Part shown: positions 25,716 through 36,295 of the stretch, piece after piece
How the letters are laid out: each line of letters starts with the position of its first letter
Position numbering within the stretch: the stretch's first letter is position 1
DNA from: Acinetobacter venetianus RAG-1 = CIP 110063
Lineage (GTDB): Bacteria; Pseudomonadota; Gammaproteobacteria; Pseudomonadales; Moraxellaceae
Length of the DNA stretch: 64,000 bases
Reading direction: 5' to 3'
NCBI RefSeq assembly: GCF_000368585.1
Contig: NZ_KB849556.1
Coordinates: 1-64,000, forward strand
Translations under genes and position numbers: made by a program
The notes under the pieces: generated by a model
Seen by the model: the letters and a program-made list of their open reading frames with translations, nothing else
Told to the model about the DNA's origin: nothing
Databases searched by the model: none

Positions 25716-25847
25716 ATGAGTAGTGGTTGTTGTTGCTCCGCTTTATTCTTATTTCCTAAAAAAAATGTTTTGGCGACGCCTGCCGATCTTTTAAACTTTC
25801 CACTTGATAAAAATATTGCTGATTTAGCCGAGGAGTCACATCAATGA
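25716..25847 (+). CDS. Possible 43-aa Cys-rich leader ORF coupled to the TerC gene
   Basis: This short frame begins M-S-S-G-C-C-C-S and ends E-E-S-H-Q. Its TGA overlaps the ATG of the TerC gene in the sequence ATGA, the classic arrangement for coupled translation. A TATACT hexamer lies about 35 bp upstream. There is no good Shine-Dalgarno sequence, and I know no homologue. It could be a metal- or cysteine-sensing leader peptide, or chance. Confidence 0.4.
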   Translation: MSSGCCCSALFLFPKKNVLATPADLLNFPLDKNIADLAEESHQ

Positions 25848-27421
25848 TTCTGGAATGGATGTCTGACCCCGCTGCATGGGTAGGTTTAGCAACTTTGGTG
25901 GTGCTCGAAATTGTATTGGGTATTGATAACCTTGTTTTTATTGCAATTTTAGCTGAAAAGCTGCCACCTGAACAACGTAATACTGCGCGTCGCGTTGGTT
26001 TGATTCTCGCTTTATTCATGCGCTTGGGACTACTTGCTGCCATCGCATGGGTGGTGACACTTACTGAACCATTGTTCCATATTTTTGATCATGCTTTTTC
26101 TGGTCGTGACTTGATCCTATTATTTGGTGGTGTGTTCTTATTATTTAAGGGCACAATGGAGTTACATGAACGAATCGAAGGACACCAAACACTAAAAGAA
26201 GAAAACCCCGTACATGCGACGTTCTGGATGGTTATTGTTCAGATTGTAGTTTTGGATGCTGTCTTTTCTTTAGATAGTGTCATTACTGCTGTGGGAATGG
26301 TTAAAGATAAAAGTGTAATGATGCTGGCAATGATTATTGCTGTTTGTATTATGCTTTGGGCATCAAAACCGCTGATGGACTTTGTCAATAAGCATCCAAC
26401 AGTGGTGATTCTGTGTCTTGGCTTCTTAATGATGATTGGTTTCTCATTGGTGGTTGAAGGTTTTGGCTTCCATATTCCTAAAGGTTACTTATACGCAGCG
26501 ATTGGTTTCTCTGTATTGGTCGAGATGGTTAACCAAACTATGCGCCGTAACCAAGAGAAACTCGTGACGACAACGGACTTGCGTTATCGTACCGCGTCAG
26601 CCGTTTTGCGGATGCTCGGTGGTAAAGGCAGTGAAGGGCAGAACAACGAAGCTGAAGATGTTCTGGCAACACAAGCTTATGCCAAAGAAGTTTTTGACGA
26701 AGATAATGGCGTTTATCACAGTGTCATGGTGCAAGGTGTTTTAGGTCTATCTGAACGTCCAGTGAAGTCGGTGATGACACCGCGTCCTGAGCTTGAGTGG
26801 TTAGATTTAGAGGCTGAACCTGACGAGTTAAAAGCACGTTTAATGGCAATGACCCATTCGCGTTTGATCGTGGCACGCGGTGAGTTAGACAATATTGAAG
26901 GTATTGTCCTGACGCATAAAGTACTGAATGAATACATCGAAACAGGCGCAATTGATTTTGCTAAGCATTTACGTGAACCGTTGATTGTTCATGAAAATGC
27001 GCAAGTGTTGATGGTGATGGAGCAATTACGTCAAGCACCATTACAAATGGCAATTGTGTTGAATGAATATGGCTCGATTGAAGGGATTGCCACGCCGATT
27101 GATGTATTAGAGGCGATTGCAGGTGAATTTCCCGATGAGGATGAACTGGAAGCCGCGGCTGAAAGCCTAGAAGATGGTTCAACCCTATTAGAAGGTTCAA
27201 CCGATATTCGTCACGTTTCTTTGTTATTGGGCAAAGACTTGGTTGATGAAAGTGAAGAATATTCAACCTTATCAGGTTATATCTTGTTCCATTTAGGTCG
27301 TTTACCAGAAAATGGTGAGACGGTTGAAGCGGATGGTTACTTATTTGAAGTGGTGACGATGGATGGGCATAAAATTGAAAAAGTGCGCATCATCGCTAAA
27401 GAAAAACCAGAGCGAGATTAA
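25844..27421 (+). CDS. TerC family membrane protein with CBS and CorC domains (YoaE/YegH-like)
   Basis: This 525-aa fusion protein has an N-terminal TerC-type membrane domain of about seven spans (residues 1-235; the first span has G-I-D-N-L-V-F-I, and later D-A-V-F-S-L-D-S-V). Two CBS domains follow (about 300-425, beginning V-K-S-V-M-T-P-R), then a C-terminal CorC/HlyC transporter-associated domain (about 440-520). TerC-type proteins are linked to Mn2+ or other divalent metal export at the membrane; the CBS part may sense a nucleotide. Shine-Dalgarno GAGGAG is at 25830-25835. I looked for a yybP-ykoY Mn2+ riboswitch upstream and did not find its conserved core. Confidence 0.9.
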   Translation: MILEWMSDPAAWVGLATLVVLEIVLGIDNLVFIAILAEKLPPEQRNTARRVGLILALFMRLGLLAAIAWVVTLTEPLFHIFDHAFSGRDLILLFGGVFLLFKGTMELHERIEGHQTLKEENPVHATFWMVIVQIVVLDAVFSLDSVITAVGMVKDKSVMMLAMIIAVCIMLWASKPLMDFVNKHPTVVILCLGFLMMIGFSLVVEGFGFHIPKGYLYAAIGFSVLVEMVNQTMRRNQEKLVTTTDLRYRTASAVLRMLGGKGSEGQNNEAEDVLATQAYAKEVFDEDNGVYHSVMVQGVLGLSERPVKSVMTPRPELEWLDLEAEPDELKARLMAMTHSRLIVARGELDNIEGIVLTHKVLNEYIETGAIDFAKHLREPLIVHENAQVLMVMEQLRQAPLQMAIVLNEYGSIEGIATPIDVLEAIAGEFPDEDELEAAAESLEDGSTLLEGSTDIRHVSLLLGKDLVDESEEYSTLSGYILFHLGRLPENGETVEADGYLFEVVTMDGHKIEKVRIIAKEKPERD

Positions 27422-27480
27422 ATACAGCCACGCTTTGTCCGCACAGTTTTGCTGTACGTGAAAAAGTAATTCGTAATAGC

Positions 27481-27555
27481 AATAGCCTTGGATTTTCATA
27501 GACGAAACTTAAATAGTTTATGATTGATCCCAAGGCTATTTTTATTTGAGAAAGA
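27481..27555 (+). terminator. Long hairpin with T-run after the TerC gene
   Basis: AATAGCCTTGGAT (27481-27493) pairs with ATCCCAAGGCTATT (27537-27550, one bulge) around a 44-nt loop, followed by TTTTTATTT. The loop is long for a simple terminator, so confidence is limited. It ends just before ychJ. Confidence 0.45.
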
Positions 27556-27558
27556 ACC

Positions 27559-28041
27559 ATGACACTGCTAAAAAATTGTCCATGTGGGCGAGGCTTATAT
27601 GTTGAATGTTGTCAGCCTTTGCATTTAGAGCAGCAATATGCACAAAATGCAGAGCAGTTAATGCGTTCTCGTTATAGTGCCTTTGCTTTGCAACAAGTGG
27701 ATTATATTTTGTCGACCACTGCGACTGGGCAGCAGGCTTATTTAGATCGTGCAGCGATTGCAGATTGGAGCAAATCGAATCAATGGCTCAAACTCGAAGT
27801 AGTACAACATCAGCCAAAGCTCGATAAAACGCACGCCTTGGTCGAGTTCAAAGCGCATTACTGTGATCAAAATCAAGATGGTAAACAGCAGCATATTCAT
27901 CATGAAATTTCACATTTTGTTTTGCATCAACAGCGCTGGTATTTTCTTGATCCAACCTTGGATATATCAATCACGATGAAACAGCCTTGTGTTTGTGGTT
28001 CGGGGAAAAAATTTAAGCAATGTTGTGCACAATTCATCTAA
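27559..28041 (+). CDS. ychJ: YchJ family SEC-C motif protein
   Basis: This 160-aa UPF0225/YchJ protein has a cysteine cluster at each end: C-P-C-G-R-G-x5-C-C near residue 8 and C-V-C-G-S-G-K-K-F-K-Q-C-C near 145. The latter is the SEC-C zinc-binding motif also found at the SecA C-terminus. Between them is an NTF2-like domain (R-S-R-Y-S-A-F-A). The biochemical role is unknown. The start at 27559 follows GAGAAAG. Single gene. Confidence 0.9.
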   Translation: MTLLKNCPCGRGLYVECCQPLHLEQQYAQNAEQLMRSRYSAFALQQVDYILSTTATGQQAYLDRAAIADWSKSNQWLKLEVVQHQPKLDKTHALVEFKAHYCDQNQDGKQQHIHHEISHFVLHQQRWYFLDPTLDISITMKQPCVCGSGKKFKQCCAQFI

Positions 28042-28092
28042 GTTTGTCTTAAAATAGCGCACACTTTTACGCCTGATTTAGGATGTAGGCAG

Positions 28093-28737
28093 ATGTTACT
28101 CACCGTTATTTATATTATTGCCATTACTGCGGAAGCGATGACAGGAGCACTGTCAGCGGGTCGACGTAGTATGGATTGGTTTGGTGTGGTACTGATTGCC
28201 TGCGTGACGGCTCTAGGTGGTGGCTCAGTCCGAGATGTGTTGTTGGGGCACTATCCGTTGACATGGGTGAAGCATCCTGAGTATTTGGTACTTACTTGTG
28301 CGGCTGCATTTGTAACGATCATTATTGCTAAATGGATGCGTCATTTACGTAATATCTTCCTCGTACTGGATGCTCTCGGTTTAATTGGCTTTACCATCAT
28401 TGGTTGCCAGATTGCCTTATCGATGGGGCATGGTTTTGTGGTATCTGCGGTGGCAGGCGTATTAACAGGGGTGTCGGGTGGTATTCTGCGTGATATCTTG
28501 TGTAATGATGTACCGTTGGTGTTCCGCCGTGAACTTTATGCGAGTATTTCTTTCGTAGCGGTCATTTGCTATTGGGTATGTTTAGAGCTTGGCCTGCCAC
28601 ATGATTTGACTGTAATTTTCACTTTAGTTTTTGGTTTTACTTTACGTTTAATCGCAATTTATTTTGGTTTGGAAATGCCGAAATTTATTTATCAAGAAGA
28701 TGATGCCGAGTCCGCATCTTCGACAGATGAGCATTGA
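28093..28737 (+). CDS. Trimeric intracellular cation channel family protein (UPF0126, YicG-like)
   Basis: This 214-aa inner-membrane protein is made of two homologous three-span halves, each with the glycine-rich motif: A-L-G-G-G-S-V-R-D-V-L-L-G (about residues 39-51) and G-V-S-G-G-I-L-R-D-I-L-C. The family contains prokaryotic TRIC-type K+ channels, so cation flux is the likely role. It lies 51 bp after ychJ. The C-terminus is acidic and cytoplasmic. Confidence 0.9.
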   Translation: MLLTVIYIIAITAEAMTGALSAGRRSMDWFGVVLIACVTALGGGSVRDVLLGHYPLTWVKHPEYLVLTCAAAFVTIIIAKWMRHLRNIFLVLDALGLIGFTIIGCQIALSMGHGFVVSAVAGVLTGVSGGILRDILCNDVPLVFRRELYASISFVAVICYWVCLELGLPHDLTVIFTLVFGFTLRLIAIYFGLEMPKFIYQEDDAESASSTDEH

Positions 28738-28776
28738 TTGATTTGCTGTATATACGATGCTTTGAGATAAATTAAA

Positions 28777-29034
28777 ATGAATGATATCGAATTTGATAAG
28801 AAAGATTTTTATAAAAGTAACAAGCTTTTTCTTATCTTGGTGATTGTATATTTGCTGGCTCAGTACGAGTTTCAGTTAGATGTTTTAAACATTCTGCATG
28901 ATCTCCTTTTATTTGGAGTGACTGTTGGATTGTTCAAATTGCTAAGAAATACTCAACAAGATCAACAGAATTATCTTATTCCGAATATTATGTTTATTTG
29001 TCTCATAATTTTTCAGATTGTATTTAAGAAATAA
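28777..29034 (+). CDS. Small membrane protein of unknown function
   Basis: This 85-aa product has three hydrophobic segments (about residues 16-30, 38-54 and 66-82) and a charged N-terminus. I recognise no family. It follows the UPF0126 gene by 39 bp with only a weak Shine-Dalgarno sequence and may share its transcript. AT-rich. Confidence 0.5.
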   Translation: MNDIEFDKKDFYKSNKLFLILVIVYLLAQYEFQLDVLNILHDLLLFGVTVGLFKLLRNTQQDQQNYLIPNIMFICLIIFQIVFKK

Positions 29035-29152
29035 CCTCTCTTGTATGACATCATTTGACGTTTAAACAACAACAAGGGCTTGTCACAACGCTTTCATCCA
29101 CATAGCATACAAAACATTGACGATAATAAATGATTTTGGATGACTCGCTGAA

Positions 29153-31372
29153 ATGACCAGCCTTGCACATCATGCAACCGAAAACCGTTCCGTAGCTGAA
29201 TTCACAGAACAAGCTTATTTGAACTATGCCATGTACGTGATTATGGATCGTGCATTGCCGCATATCAGTGATGGTTTAAAACCTGTACAGCGTCGTATTG
29301 TTTATGCGATGAGCGAGCTAGGCTTAAAATCGACAGGTAAGCCCAAAAAATCTGCACGTACCGTCGGTGATGTACTGGGTAAATATCATCCGCATGGTGA
29401 TTCAGCCTGTTATGAAGCCATGGTGTTGATGGCACAACCATTTAGTTATCGTTATCCATTGGTTGAAGGTCAGGGCAACTGGGGTTCGCCTGATGATCCA
29501 AAATCATTTGCAGCAATGCGTTATACCGAAGCCAAACTTTCTGCTTATAGTGAATTATTGCTGAGTGAACTCGGGCAAGGTACAAGTGAGTGGCAAGATA
29601 ACTTTGATGGTTCGATGAAAGAACCGATTACTTTGCCTGCTCGTATTCCAAATATTTTGTTGAATGGGACCACAGGTATTGCTGTCGGGATGGCAACTGA
29701 TATTCCACCGCATAATCTACGTGAAGTGGTGAAAGGTACGATTGCGTTGATTCGTAATCCAGAAACGACTGATGAAAAGTTAGCAGAATATATTCCTGCT
29801 CCAGATTTACCAACGAAAGCTGAAATTATTACCCCACCTGATGAATTATTAAAAATTCAAACCACAGGTCGTGGTAGTTACCGTATGCGTGCGGTATACG
29901 CTGTTGATAAAAATGAAATAGTCATTACTGAACTGCCGTATCAAGTTTCAGGTTCTAAAGTGATTACCCAAATCGCAGACCAGATGATTGCCAAGAAATT
30001 GCCGCTGGTGAGTGATGTACGTGATGAATCTGATCATAAGAATCCAACCCGTTTGGTGATCGTACTACGTTCTAATCGTGTCGATGCAGAAACAGTGATG
30101 AGTCATTTATTTGCAACGACAGATTTAGAGTCGAGCTATCGCGTCAATCTAAACATGATTGGTGCTGATGGGCGTCCGCAAGTTAAATCGATTCGTCGTA
30201 TTTTGTTGGAATGGATTGAGATTCGTAAGCAAACGGTGACGCGTCGTTTGCAATACCATTTAAATAAAATCGAAAAACGCTTACATATCTTGGCAGGTCT
30301 TTTAATTGCTTACCTCGATATTGATACTGTGATTCGAATTATTCGTGAAGAAGATCAACCGAAACCAGTATTGATGCAGCATTTTGGCATTGACGATATT
30401 CAAGCCGAAGCGATTTTAGAACTCAAACTTCGTCATTTGGCGAAACTTGAAGAGATGGAAATTCGCCGTGAGCAGGAAGAGTTAGAAGCTAAAGCGGCCA
30501 TTATTCGTGAGCAATTGGCAAATCCAGAATCATTAAAAAATCTGATCATCAATGAATTAAAAGAAGATGCGAAGAAATTTGGTGATGATCGTCGTTCTCC
30601 AATTGTTGCGCGTGCAGAGGCGGTACAAATTAAAGAGCAAGATTTATTGCCAGCAGAAACGGTCACAGTTGTCCTCTCAGAGGCAGGTTGGGTACGTGCT
30701 GCGAAAGGTGGTGAAGTCGATGCAGCGAATTTAAATTATCGTGCAGGTGACCAATATCTCAGTCATGCAGTGGGTAAAACCAACCAGCGAGTCTACTTCT
30801 TAGATGAGACGGGGCGTAGTTATGCGTTACCAATCAGCAGCTTGCCTTCTGCTCGAGGACTTGGTGAACCGCTTAGTTCTAAATTAGCGCCAGCCAGTGG
30901 TGTGTCATTTATCCAAGTGTTAACAGGTGATAACAGCCATGACATTCTTGCAGCGAGCACCAAAGGTTATGGTTTTAAAACGCAAATTGCACAGCTTGAT
31001 ACTAATGCAAAAGCGGGTAAGGCTTTCTTAACAGTAACGGACAAAGCAACAGCTTTACCATTGTTGCCAATTCATCAAGCAACGCATGTTGCAATCCTGA
31101 GTTCATCAGGTCGTTTGCTTATTGTTGATTTAGCAGAGTTACCTGTACTGAATAAGGGTAAAGGTAATAAGTTGATACAACTTGATGAAAAAGAGCAAAT
31201 TTTATCCATGACAACCCTGAATTTAGATGAAATAATCCAAGTCGCTGCAGGACAACAGCATCTAAAACTGAAAGGGGATGATCTCCAAAAATATATAGGA
31301 AAAAGAGCAACAAAGGGGCAACTTTTACCACGGGGATATCAAAAAGCAAATAGACTCTTCATTCAGAGATAA
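29153..31372 (+). CDS. parC: DNA topoisomerase IV subunit A
   Basis: This 739-aa ParC decatenates daughter chromosomes together with ParE, which is not in the window. The catalytic tyrosine is Y124 in A-A-M-R-Y-T-E. The quinolone-determining region [10 protein letters not shown] has Ser84 and Glu88, the wild-type residues, so no target-site quinolone resistance is evident here. The breakage-reunion core (about 30-480) is followed by the C-terminal beta-pinwheel. The ATG at 29153 lacks a strong Shine-Dalgarno sequence. A TTGTCA-17-TAGCAT promoter may lie in the gap upstream. Confidence 0.96.
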   Translation: MTSLAHHATENRSVAEFTEQAYLNYAMYVIMDRALPHISDGLKPVQRRIVYAMSELGLKSTGKPKKSARTVGDVLGKYHPHGDSACYEAMVLMAQPFSYRYPLVEGQGNWGSPDDPKSFAAMRYTEAKLSAYSELLLSELGQGTSEWQDNFDGSMKEPITLPARIPNILLNGTTGIAVGMATDIPPHNLREVVKGTIALIRNPETTDEKLAEYIPAPDLPTKAEIITPPDELLKIQTTGRGSYRMRAVYAVDKNEIVITELPYQVSGSKVITQIADQMIAKKLPLVSDVRDESDHKNPTRLVIVLRSNRVDAETVMSHLFATTDLESSYRVNLNMIGADGRPQVKSIRRILLEWIEIRKQTVTRRLQYHLNKIEKRLHILAGLLIAYLDIDTVIRIIREEDQPKPVLMQHFGIDDIQAEAILELKLRHLAKLEEMEIRREQEELEAKAAIIREQLANPESLKNLIINELKEDAKKFGDDRRSPIVARAEAVQIKEQDLLPAETVTVVLSEAGWVRAAKGGEVDAANLNYRAGDQYLSHAVGKTNQRVYFLDETGRSYALPISSLPSARGLGEPLSSKLAPASGVSFIQVLTGDNSHDILAASTKGYGFKTQIAQLDTNAKAGKAFLTVTDKATALPLLPIHQATHVAILSSSGRLLIVDLAELPVLNKGKGNKLIQLDEKEQILSMTTLNLDEIIQVAAGQQHLKLKGDDLQKYIGKRATKGQLLPRGYQKANRLFIQR

Positions 31373-31528
31373 GGCTAGTATTCTGTGTCACAAATACGTT
31401 ATATATGAAATGTATTCATATTGTTTGAATAGATTGACAGGGCAATGCAAAAAGTTAAAAAAAATGTTTTGTCATGGAAAGTAACGTTGTTACATTTTTA
31501 AGGATTACCACTCGGAGATAATGGCATT

Positions 31529-33208
31529 ATGGAAAAGATTTGGTTTGCTGAATACCAAAAGACAGGAATTCCAGAAACAGTTGCGCTGCCTGCTGAAAAC
31601 ACCTCACTTGTTGATATTTTTGAACGCAATTTCCAAAAATTTGGTTCACGTGATGCCTTTATCTTCATGGATAAAGTTTTAACGTACAATGAATTAGAAG
31701 TCGCTAGCCGTAAATTCGCGACATATTTACAAAGCCTTGGCTTGGCAAAAGGAACACGTGTTGCGGTGATGATGCCGAACGTATTCCAGTATCCTGTGGT
31801 TGCTCTTGGTGTATTCCGTGCTGGTTTAGTACTTGTCAATGTAAACCCACTTTATACAGCGCGTGAGCTTGAACATCAGTTAAATGACTCTGGTGCTGAA
31901 GCATTAGTGATCATTGAAAACTTTGCTAGCGTTTACCAAAGCATTATTGGTAAAACACCTGTGAAGCATGTTGTGGTTGCTTCTGTTGGTGATATGCTTG
32001 GTACACTGAAAGGAACAATTGTAAACTTCGTTTTACGCAAAGTACGCAAACAAATCCCTGCTTGGAATATTCCAGGTCATGTGAAATTCAACACGGCTTT
32101 AAACAAAGCTAACCCTAGCAACTATAAACGCCCAAGCTTGACGTTAAGTGATACGGCTGTATTGCAATATACAGGCGGTACAACAGGTGTTTCTAAAGGT
32201 GCTGAGTTAACTCACCGTAACCTTGTATCGAACCTATTGCAATGTGATGGTATTTTCTCAAGCAAATTTGGTACAGGCGATGGCGCTAAAGATGATCGTA
32301 TCGTGTGTGCATTACCGCTCTATCACATCTTTGCATTCATGGTGTGCGCACTTTATGGTATGTACAAGGGCCAAGCAAATATCTTGATTCCTAACCCACG
32401 TGATTTACCTGCTGTAGTTGGTGAATTACGTAAATACCAACCATCATTCTTCCCAGCTGTAAACACTTTGTTTAATGCTTTAGTGAACAACGAAGAGTTT
32501 AAACAACTTGATCACAGCAAATTGAAGATGGCTATGGGCGGTGGTATGGCTGTGTTGCCATCAACTGCTGAAGCATGGAAAAAAGTTACAGGCACAATCA
32601 TTATCGAAGGTTATGGTTTATCTGAAACTTCGCCAGTTGCGACTGCGAACCCACCTGCAACAACTGAATTCAGTGGCACGATTGGTATTCCATTGCCATT
32701 AACTGAAGTTGTATTGCTTGATGATGATGGTAATGAGGTGGCACAAGGTGAACAAGGTGAGATTTCAATCCGTGGTCCTCAAGTCATGAAAGGCTATTGG
32801 AACCGTCCTGATGAAACTGAAAAGGTAATGACCAAAGATGGTTTCTTCCGTACAGGTGACGTCGGTGTTATGGATACGCGTGGTTACTTCAAGATTGTAG
32901 ATCGTAAGAAAGACATGATCTTAGTTTCTGGCTTCAACGTTTATCCAAGTGAAATTGAAGAAGTTATCGCGAAACATCCAAAAGTATTGGAAGTTGCTGC
33001 GATTGGCGTGCCAGATGAAAAATCAGGTGAAGTACCTAAATTATTCATCGTGAAGAAAGATCCATCTTTAACGACTGAAGAAATTCTTGCTTATGCGAAA
33101 CAAAACTTAACAGGCTATAAATGCCCACGTTATGTTGAATTTATGGAAGAATTGCCAAAATCGAATGTTGGTAAAATCTTACGTAAAGACTTACGTAAAC
33201 CAGCTTAA
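31529..33208 (+). CDS. Long-chain fatty acid CoA ligase (AMP-binding, FadD-like)
   Basis: This 559-aa adenylate-forming enzyme activates fatty acids to acyl-CoA at the inner membrane, the entry step of beta-oxidation. The P-loop is Y-T-G-G-T-T-G-V-S-K-G (about residue 211), with G-Y-G-L-S-E-T-S-P, the adenine-hinge R-T-G-D-V-G, and D-R-K-K-D-M-I-L-V-S-G-F-N-V-Y-P-S-E with the fatty-acid signature. The catalytic lysine is near the C-terminus (V-G-K-I-L-R-K). Length and motifs fit FadD. Shine-Dalgarno GGAG precedes the ATG by 11 nt. It is a single gene with its own terminator. Confidence 0.92.
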   Translation: MEKIWFAEYQKTGIPETVALPAENTSLVDIFERNFQKFGSRDAFIFMDKVLTYNELEVASRKFATYLQSLGLAKGTRVAVMMPNVFQYPVVALGVFRAGLVLVNVNPLYTARELEHQLNDSGAEALVIIENFASVYQSIIGKTPVKHVVVASVGDMLGTLKGTIVNFVLRKVRKQIPAWNIPGHVKFNTALNKANPSNYKRPSLTLSDTAVLQYTGGTTGVSKGAELTHRNLVSNLLQCDGIFSSKFGTGDGAKDDRIVCALPLYHIFAFMVCALYGMYKGQANILIPNPRDLPAVVGELRKYQPSFFPAVNTLFNALVNNEEFKQLDHSKLKMAMGGGMAVLPSTAEAWKKVTGTIIIEGYGLSETSPVATANPPATTEFSGTIGIPLPLTEVVLLDDDGNEVAQGEQGEISIRGPQVMKGYWNRPDETEKVMTKDGFFRTGDVGVMDTRGYFKIVDRKKDMILVSGFNVYPSEIEEVIAKHPKVLEVAAIGVPDEKSGEVPKLFIVKKDPSLTTEEILAYAKQNLTGYKCPRYVEFMEELPKSNVGKILRKDLRKPA

Positions 33209-33235
33209 CTTCCCGTTAACGTAGGGAAGCTGAAA

Positions 33236-33262
33236 AAACGCCGCAATTGCGGCGTTTTTTTT
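33236..33262. terminator. Terminator of the fadD-like gene, likely bidirectional
   Basis: ACGCCGC (33239-33245) pairs with GCGGCGT (33250-33256) around AATT, flanked by an A-run and a T-run. A second hairpin CTTCCC/GGGAAG lies just before it (33209-33229). Confidence 0.88.
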
Positions 33263-33271
33263 ATTTGATTT

Positions 33272-33664
33272 TTATTTTGGGTTATTCGATTTCATAAGCC
33301 ATCGGTCAATATAAGGACGACCAATCCCTACAATGCCGACAAAAACCAGCATAGTGGCCAATTGAAAGCGTAATCGAGTTGGATCAATGCCATTAAAACT
33401 AAAATAATTATCTACAACAGCATAGATGGCAATCACAGTTAACCAATGCCAAAGCGTCAAACGATAAATGCCAACTGCATAGAAAGCGATGGTGAGGATC
33501 ACAAAAGTGCCGAGTGTCGATTGCCAATTCAGATTTGCACAAATCACACTCAGCAGAAAGGCGACAATAGGCAAAACGACTTTGAGTACACGATCAACCA
33601 AAAGCTGATGTTGGCGTTGTTGTGCAAGCACATCAAACATTTCTTTATGATCTTGCTGTTGCAT
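33272..33664 (-). CDS. Membrane protein of unknown function
   Basis: This 130-aa product has four predicted membrane spans (about residues 27-43, 48-68, 72-88 and 102-118) after a hydrophilic Gln-rich start. I recognise no family. It stands alone, convergent with the fadD-like gene and divergent from the MAPEG gene. Confidence 0.65.
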   Translation of the reverse strand: MQQQDHKEMFDVLAQQRQHQLLVDRVLKVVLPIVAFLLSVICANLNWQSTLGTFVILTIAFYAVGIYRLTLWHWLTVIAIYAVVDNYFSFNGIDPTRLRFQLATMLVFVGIVGIGRPYIDRWLMKSNNPK

Positions 33665-33799
33665 AGAATGACCTTAAAACAGTATGAAAAGACACAACTT
33701 TTGCACAAACTTGCTGTGTAAAAGAAACGCTTGTTGAACAAGCGCAAATGAAAGTTCAATAAATTGTAAGTTATGATAGCATGATCAGAAGAACTTCAA

Positions 33800-34213
33800 A
33801 TGATGGATGTCAGCATGCAAGGTATTAGCGGCATTATTTTGATTATTATCGTCGCATGTTTGTTGCCGTATGTTTTTACCTTGATTGCAAAATCAAAAGG
33901 TGGTTTCCAAGCGCAAGACAATCAAAATCCTCGAGATTTTTTGGCCAAAACGACAGGTTTAGCGGCAAGAGCGAATGCTGTACAGCAAAATAGCTTTGAA
34001 AGCTTACCGCTATTTATTGCTGCAATTTTAATGGCAGAATATATGGTCATACCAGAGTGGTTCATTCTGACTCTAGGTTGGGCATATATCGTATTTCGAG
34101 TGATCTACGGGATTTGTTATTTAGCAAATCTAGCGACTTTGCGTTCCATTATTTGGTTTTTTTCGCTGCTTTGTCCAATTTTCCTATTTGTGATTACCAT
34201 CAAAATGATATGA
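33800..34213 (+). CDS. MAPEG family protein
   Basis: This 137-aa four-span protein belongs to the MAPEG family (membrane-associated proteins in eicosanoid and glutathione metabolism, PF01124). The signature A-R-A-N-A-V-Q-Q-N-S-F-E-S-L-P-L-F is at about residues 54-70 and R-V-I-Y-G-I-C-Y near 100. Members often bind glutathione, but many bacterial ones have no known substrate. It is separated by 115 bp from ppa. Confidence 0.88.
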   Translation: MMDVSMQGISGIILIIIVACLLPYVFTLIAKSKGGFQAQDNQNPRDFLAKTTGLAARANAVQQNSFESLPLFIAAILMAEYMVIPEWFILTLGWAYIVFRVIYGICYLANLATLRSIIWFFSLLCPIFLFVITIKMI

Positions 34214-34328
34214 GACATGCTAGGGATAAAAAACGCTAGCTCTCAGTTTATCTAGCATCATTTTTATTGTATTCACGTTATAATCTGTCCGATTTACATC
34301 TGACTTCACAATATATACGAGTGTTGAT

Positions 34329-34856
34329 ATGAGTTATAGCAATATTCCTGCGGGTAAAGACGCACCAAACGACATCTATGTCATCATTGAAATCCCTGCA
34401 AACGCAGCGCCGATTAAATACGAAATCGACAAAGATTCAGATGCATTATTTGTAGACCGTTTCATGGGTACAGCAATGTTCTACCCAGCAAACTATGGTT
34501 ATGTACCAAATACATTGTCTGAAGATGGTGACCCATTAGACGTGCTTGTTGTAACTCCACATCCTGTTGCTGCTGGCTCTGTAATCCGTTGCCGCCCAGT
34601 GGGTAAATTAAAAATGGAAGATGATGGTGGTATCGATGCGAAATTAATCGCTGTTCCACACGAAAAATTATCTCCACTTTACAAAGATGTTCAAGAATAT
34701 ACTGATCTTCCACAATTATTGATCAGCCAAGTTGAACATTTCTTTGCTCATTACAAAGACTTAGAACCTGGTAAGTGGGTAAAAATCAGTGGTTGGGAAG
34801 GTGCTGATGTTGCTAAAGCAGAAGTACTTAAAGCAATCGAAGCTGCGAAGAAGTAA
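34329..34856 (+). CDS. ppa: Inorganic pyrophosphatase
   Basis: This 175-aa family I soluble pyrophosphatase hydrolyses pyrophosphate to phosphate and drives biosynthetic reactions. The Mg2+-binding signature [10 protein letters not shown] is at about residues 65-74, with [10 protein letters not shown] before it and K-W-V-K near the end. The length is normal for the hexameric bacterial enzyme. Single gene with a strong terminator. Confidence 0.96.
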   Translation: MSYSNIPAGKDAPNDIYVIIEIPANAAPIKYEIDKDSDALFVDRFMGTAMFYPANYGYVPNTLSEDGDPLDVLVVTPHPVAAGSVIRCRPVGKLKMEDDGGIDAKLIAVPHEKLSPLYKDVQEYTDLPQLLISQVEHFFAHYKDLEPGKWVKISGWEGADVAKAEVLKAIEAAKK

Positions 34857-34906
34857 TAAAACTATTTAATGAGGTTTTATAGATTATAAAATCTAATCTG
34901 GTCGAT

Positions 34907-34942
34907 AAAAAAACCTCCATTCAATGAATGGAGGTTTTTTTA
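34907..34942. terminator. Bidirectional terminator between ppa and the porin gene
   Basis: AAAAAAACCTCCATTC pairs with GAATGGAGGTTTTTTT around a short loop. It serves both convergent genes. Confidence 0.9.
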
Positions 34943-34966
34943 TAACTCGATGAAATCGACTGCGAA

Positions 34967-36295
34967 TTAGAATAATTTCACAGGAATATCGAGCCAGATA
35001 CGCCATTCATTCGTATCGCCGATGTAACCAGATTGGTATTCATCGCTTGCACGGTAATAAGAGTGACGTAAACGTAAGCTTGCATCTTTAGCAAAACCAG
35101 ATTGAACTGTGTACTTCACTTGGTTGAAGAATTCACGCTCAGTTGCATTGTCTGCTGTACGTACACGACCAATTACATCGCCACCAGCATTTTTAACTGC
35201 TGCGTTTGTGTCGATATCCCAGCCGTAGACAAATGCTGTTGTCCAGCTTAAGCCTGGTACGCCGAAGCTACCAAAATCAAGGCTGTATTGAAGCTGAGCT
35301 GATTTTTCATCGTTACCGATAAAGTCAGAAAGGTATGAGTTTGGCATGTAAATCGTTTGGTGACCGTCACCTACGCCTTTACCAAGACCATAGTCGTAAC
35401 CAGCATTACCACTGTTTTGTTGGTATGCAACCATCACTGTATGTGGGCCAGTATTATATGTTGTAGAGATTGCCCAAATAGAGTTTTGGAATTTATCGTC
35501 TACAGAACCGATATACGAATATAAGCTATCATTTGCTTTACGATCCCAATCAGTATGGTAACCACTGAAATCATAAGTTAATGAGCTGTTGTTCGCTAAA
35601 GCTTGTTTATAGTTTACGTTTGCGTAATGACGCTCTAAACGATCTTTGATATCAGTACCATAATAAGAGGTATTAATCTGATCATTTACTTTGTATTTCG
35701 CACCCCAAACAACAGCGCTATCTAATTCGTTACCGTCAGATTTAATTTGGTCAGAATATTGATTCTTCGTAAATTTACCAGCAGTAAGTTCTAGACCATC
35801 GATTTCGCGGCTGTTCACAAGAACACCTTCGAAATATTCAGGAACTAAACGTGCAGTGTTACTTGCAAGTACAGGAAGATCTAAGATCTGAGTACCGTAA
35901 GTTGCAGTTGTGTTAGAAACGCGTGCTTTAACAAAACCACCACCACGAGCCCAATGGTCATAAGCTGAACCATCTGGGTGTTTAGGGATCATACCGTTAC
36001 CAGCATTATTATTTGAGCCTAACTTGAAAGAAGCATCGCCAATAATACCAGCACCAAAGCCGACAAAACCTTGAGTAAAACCTGATTCAAGTTTTACCAT
36101 CGCCGTCTGAGCATATGAGCTAGTGTCTTCGACACCATTTTTCTTGTCACGACTTAAATAACCAGTACGGAATAAAATATTCCCTTTGGCATCTTCAACA
36201 AATCCTTTTGCTTCGCTTTGTTCGCTTGCATATGTTGAGGAGATCAATGCGGCATTAATCAAAACCGCCAATGTAAGTTTTTTTGCCTTTGGCAT
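34967..36295 (-). CDS. OprD family outer membrane porin
   Basis: This 442-aa protein has a cleavable signal peptide (ending near T-Y-A-S) and a beta-barrel of about 18 strands with a C-terminal Phe (V-K-L-F) for BAM insertion. OprD-type markers include G-F-V-E-D-A-K-G-N near the mature start and the basic/aromatic strands Y-G-T-Q-I-L-D-L-P-V. The family takes up basic amino acids, small acids or aromatic compounds; the substrate is not readable here. I chose ATG 36295 over 36307 because GAGG sits 6 nt before it. It is divergent from the sigma-54-controlled porin gene across a 730-bp AT-rich gap. Confidence 0.88.
   Translation of the reverse strand: MPKAKKLTLAVLINAALISSTYASEQSEAKGFVEDAKGNILFRTGYLSRDKKNGVEDTSSYAQTAMVKLESGFTQGFVGFGAGIIGDASFKLGSNNNAGNGMIPKHPDGSAYDHWARGGGFVKARVSNTTATYGTQILDLPVLASNTARLVPEYFEGVLVNSREIDGLELTAGKFTKNQYSDQIKSDGNELDSAVVWGAKYKVNDQINTSYYGTDIKDRLERHYANVNYKQALANNSSLTYDFSGYHTDWDRKANDSLYSYIGSVDDKFQNSIWAISTTYNTGPHTVMVAYQQNSGNAGYDYGLGKGVGDGHQTIYMPNSYLSDFIGNDEKSAQLQYSLDFGSFGVPGLSWTTAFVYGWDIDTNAAVKNAGGDVIGRVRTADNATEREFFNQVKYTVQSGFAKDASLRLRHSYYRASDEYQSGYIGDTNEWRIWLDIPVKLF

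Noticed and set aside
25533..25843. yybP-ykoY Mn2+ riboswitch before the TerC gene
   Set aside because: TerC genes often have one, but the conserved core loops are not visible here; a short coupled ORF occupies much of the region.
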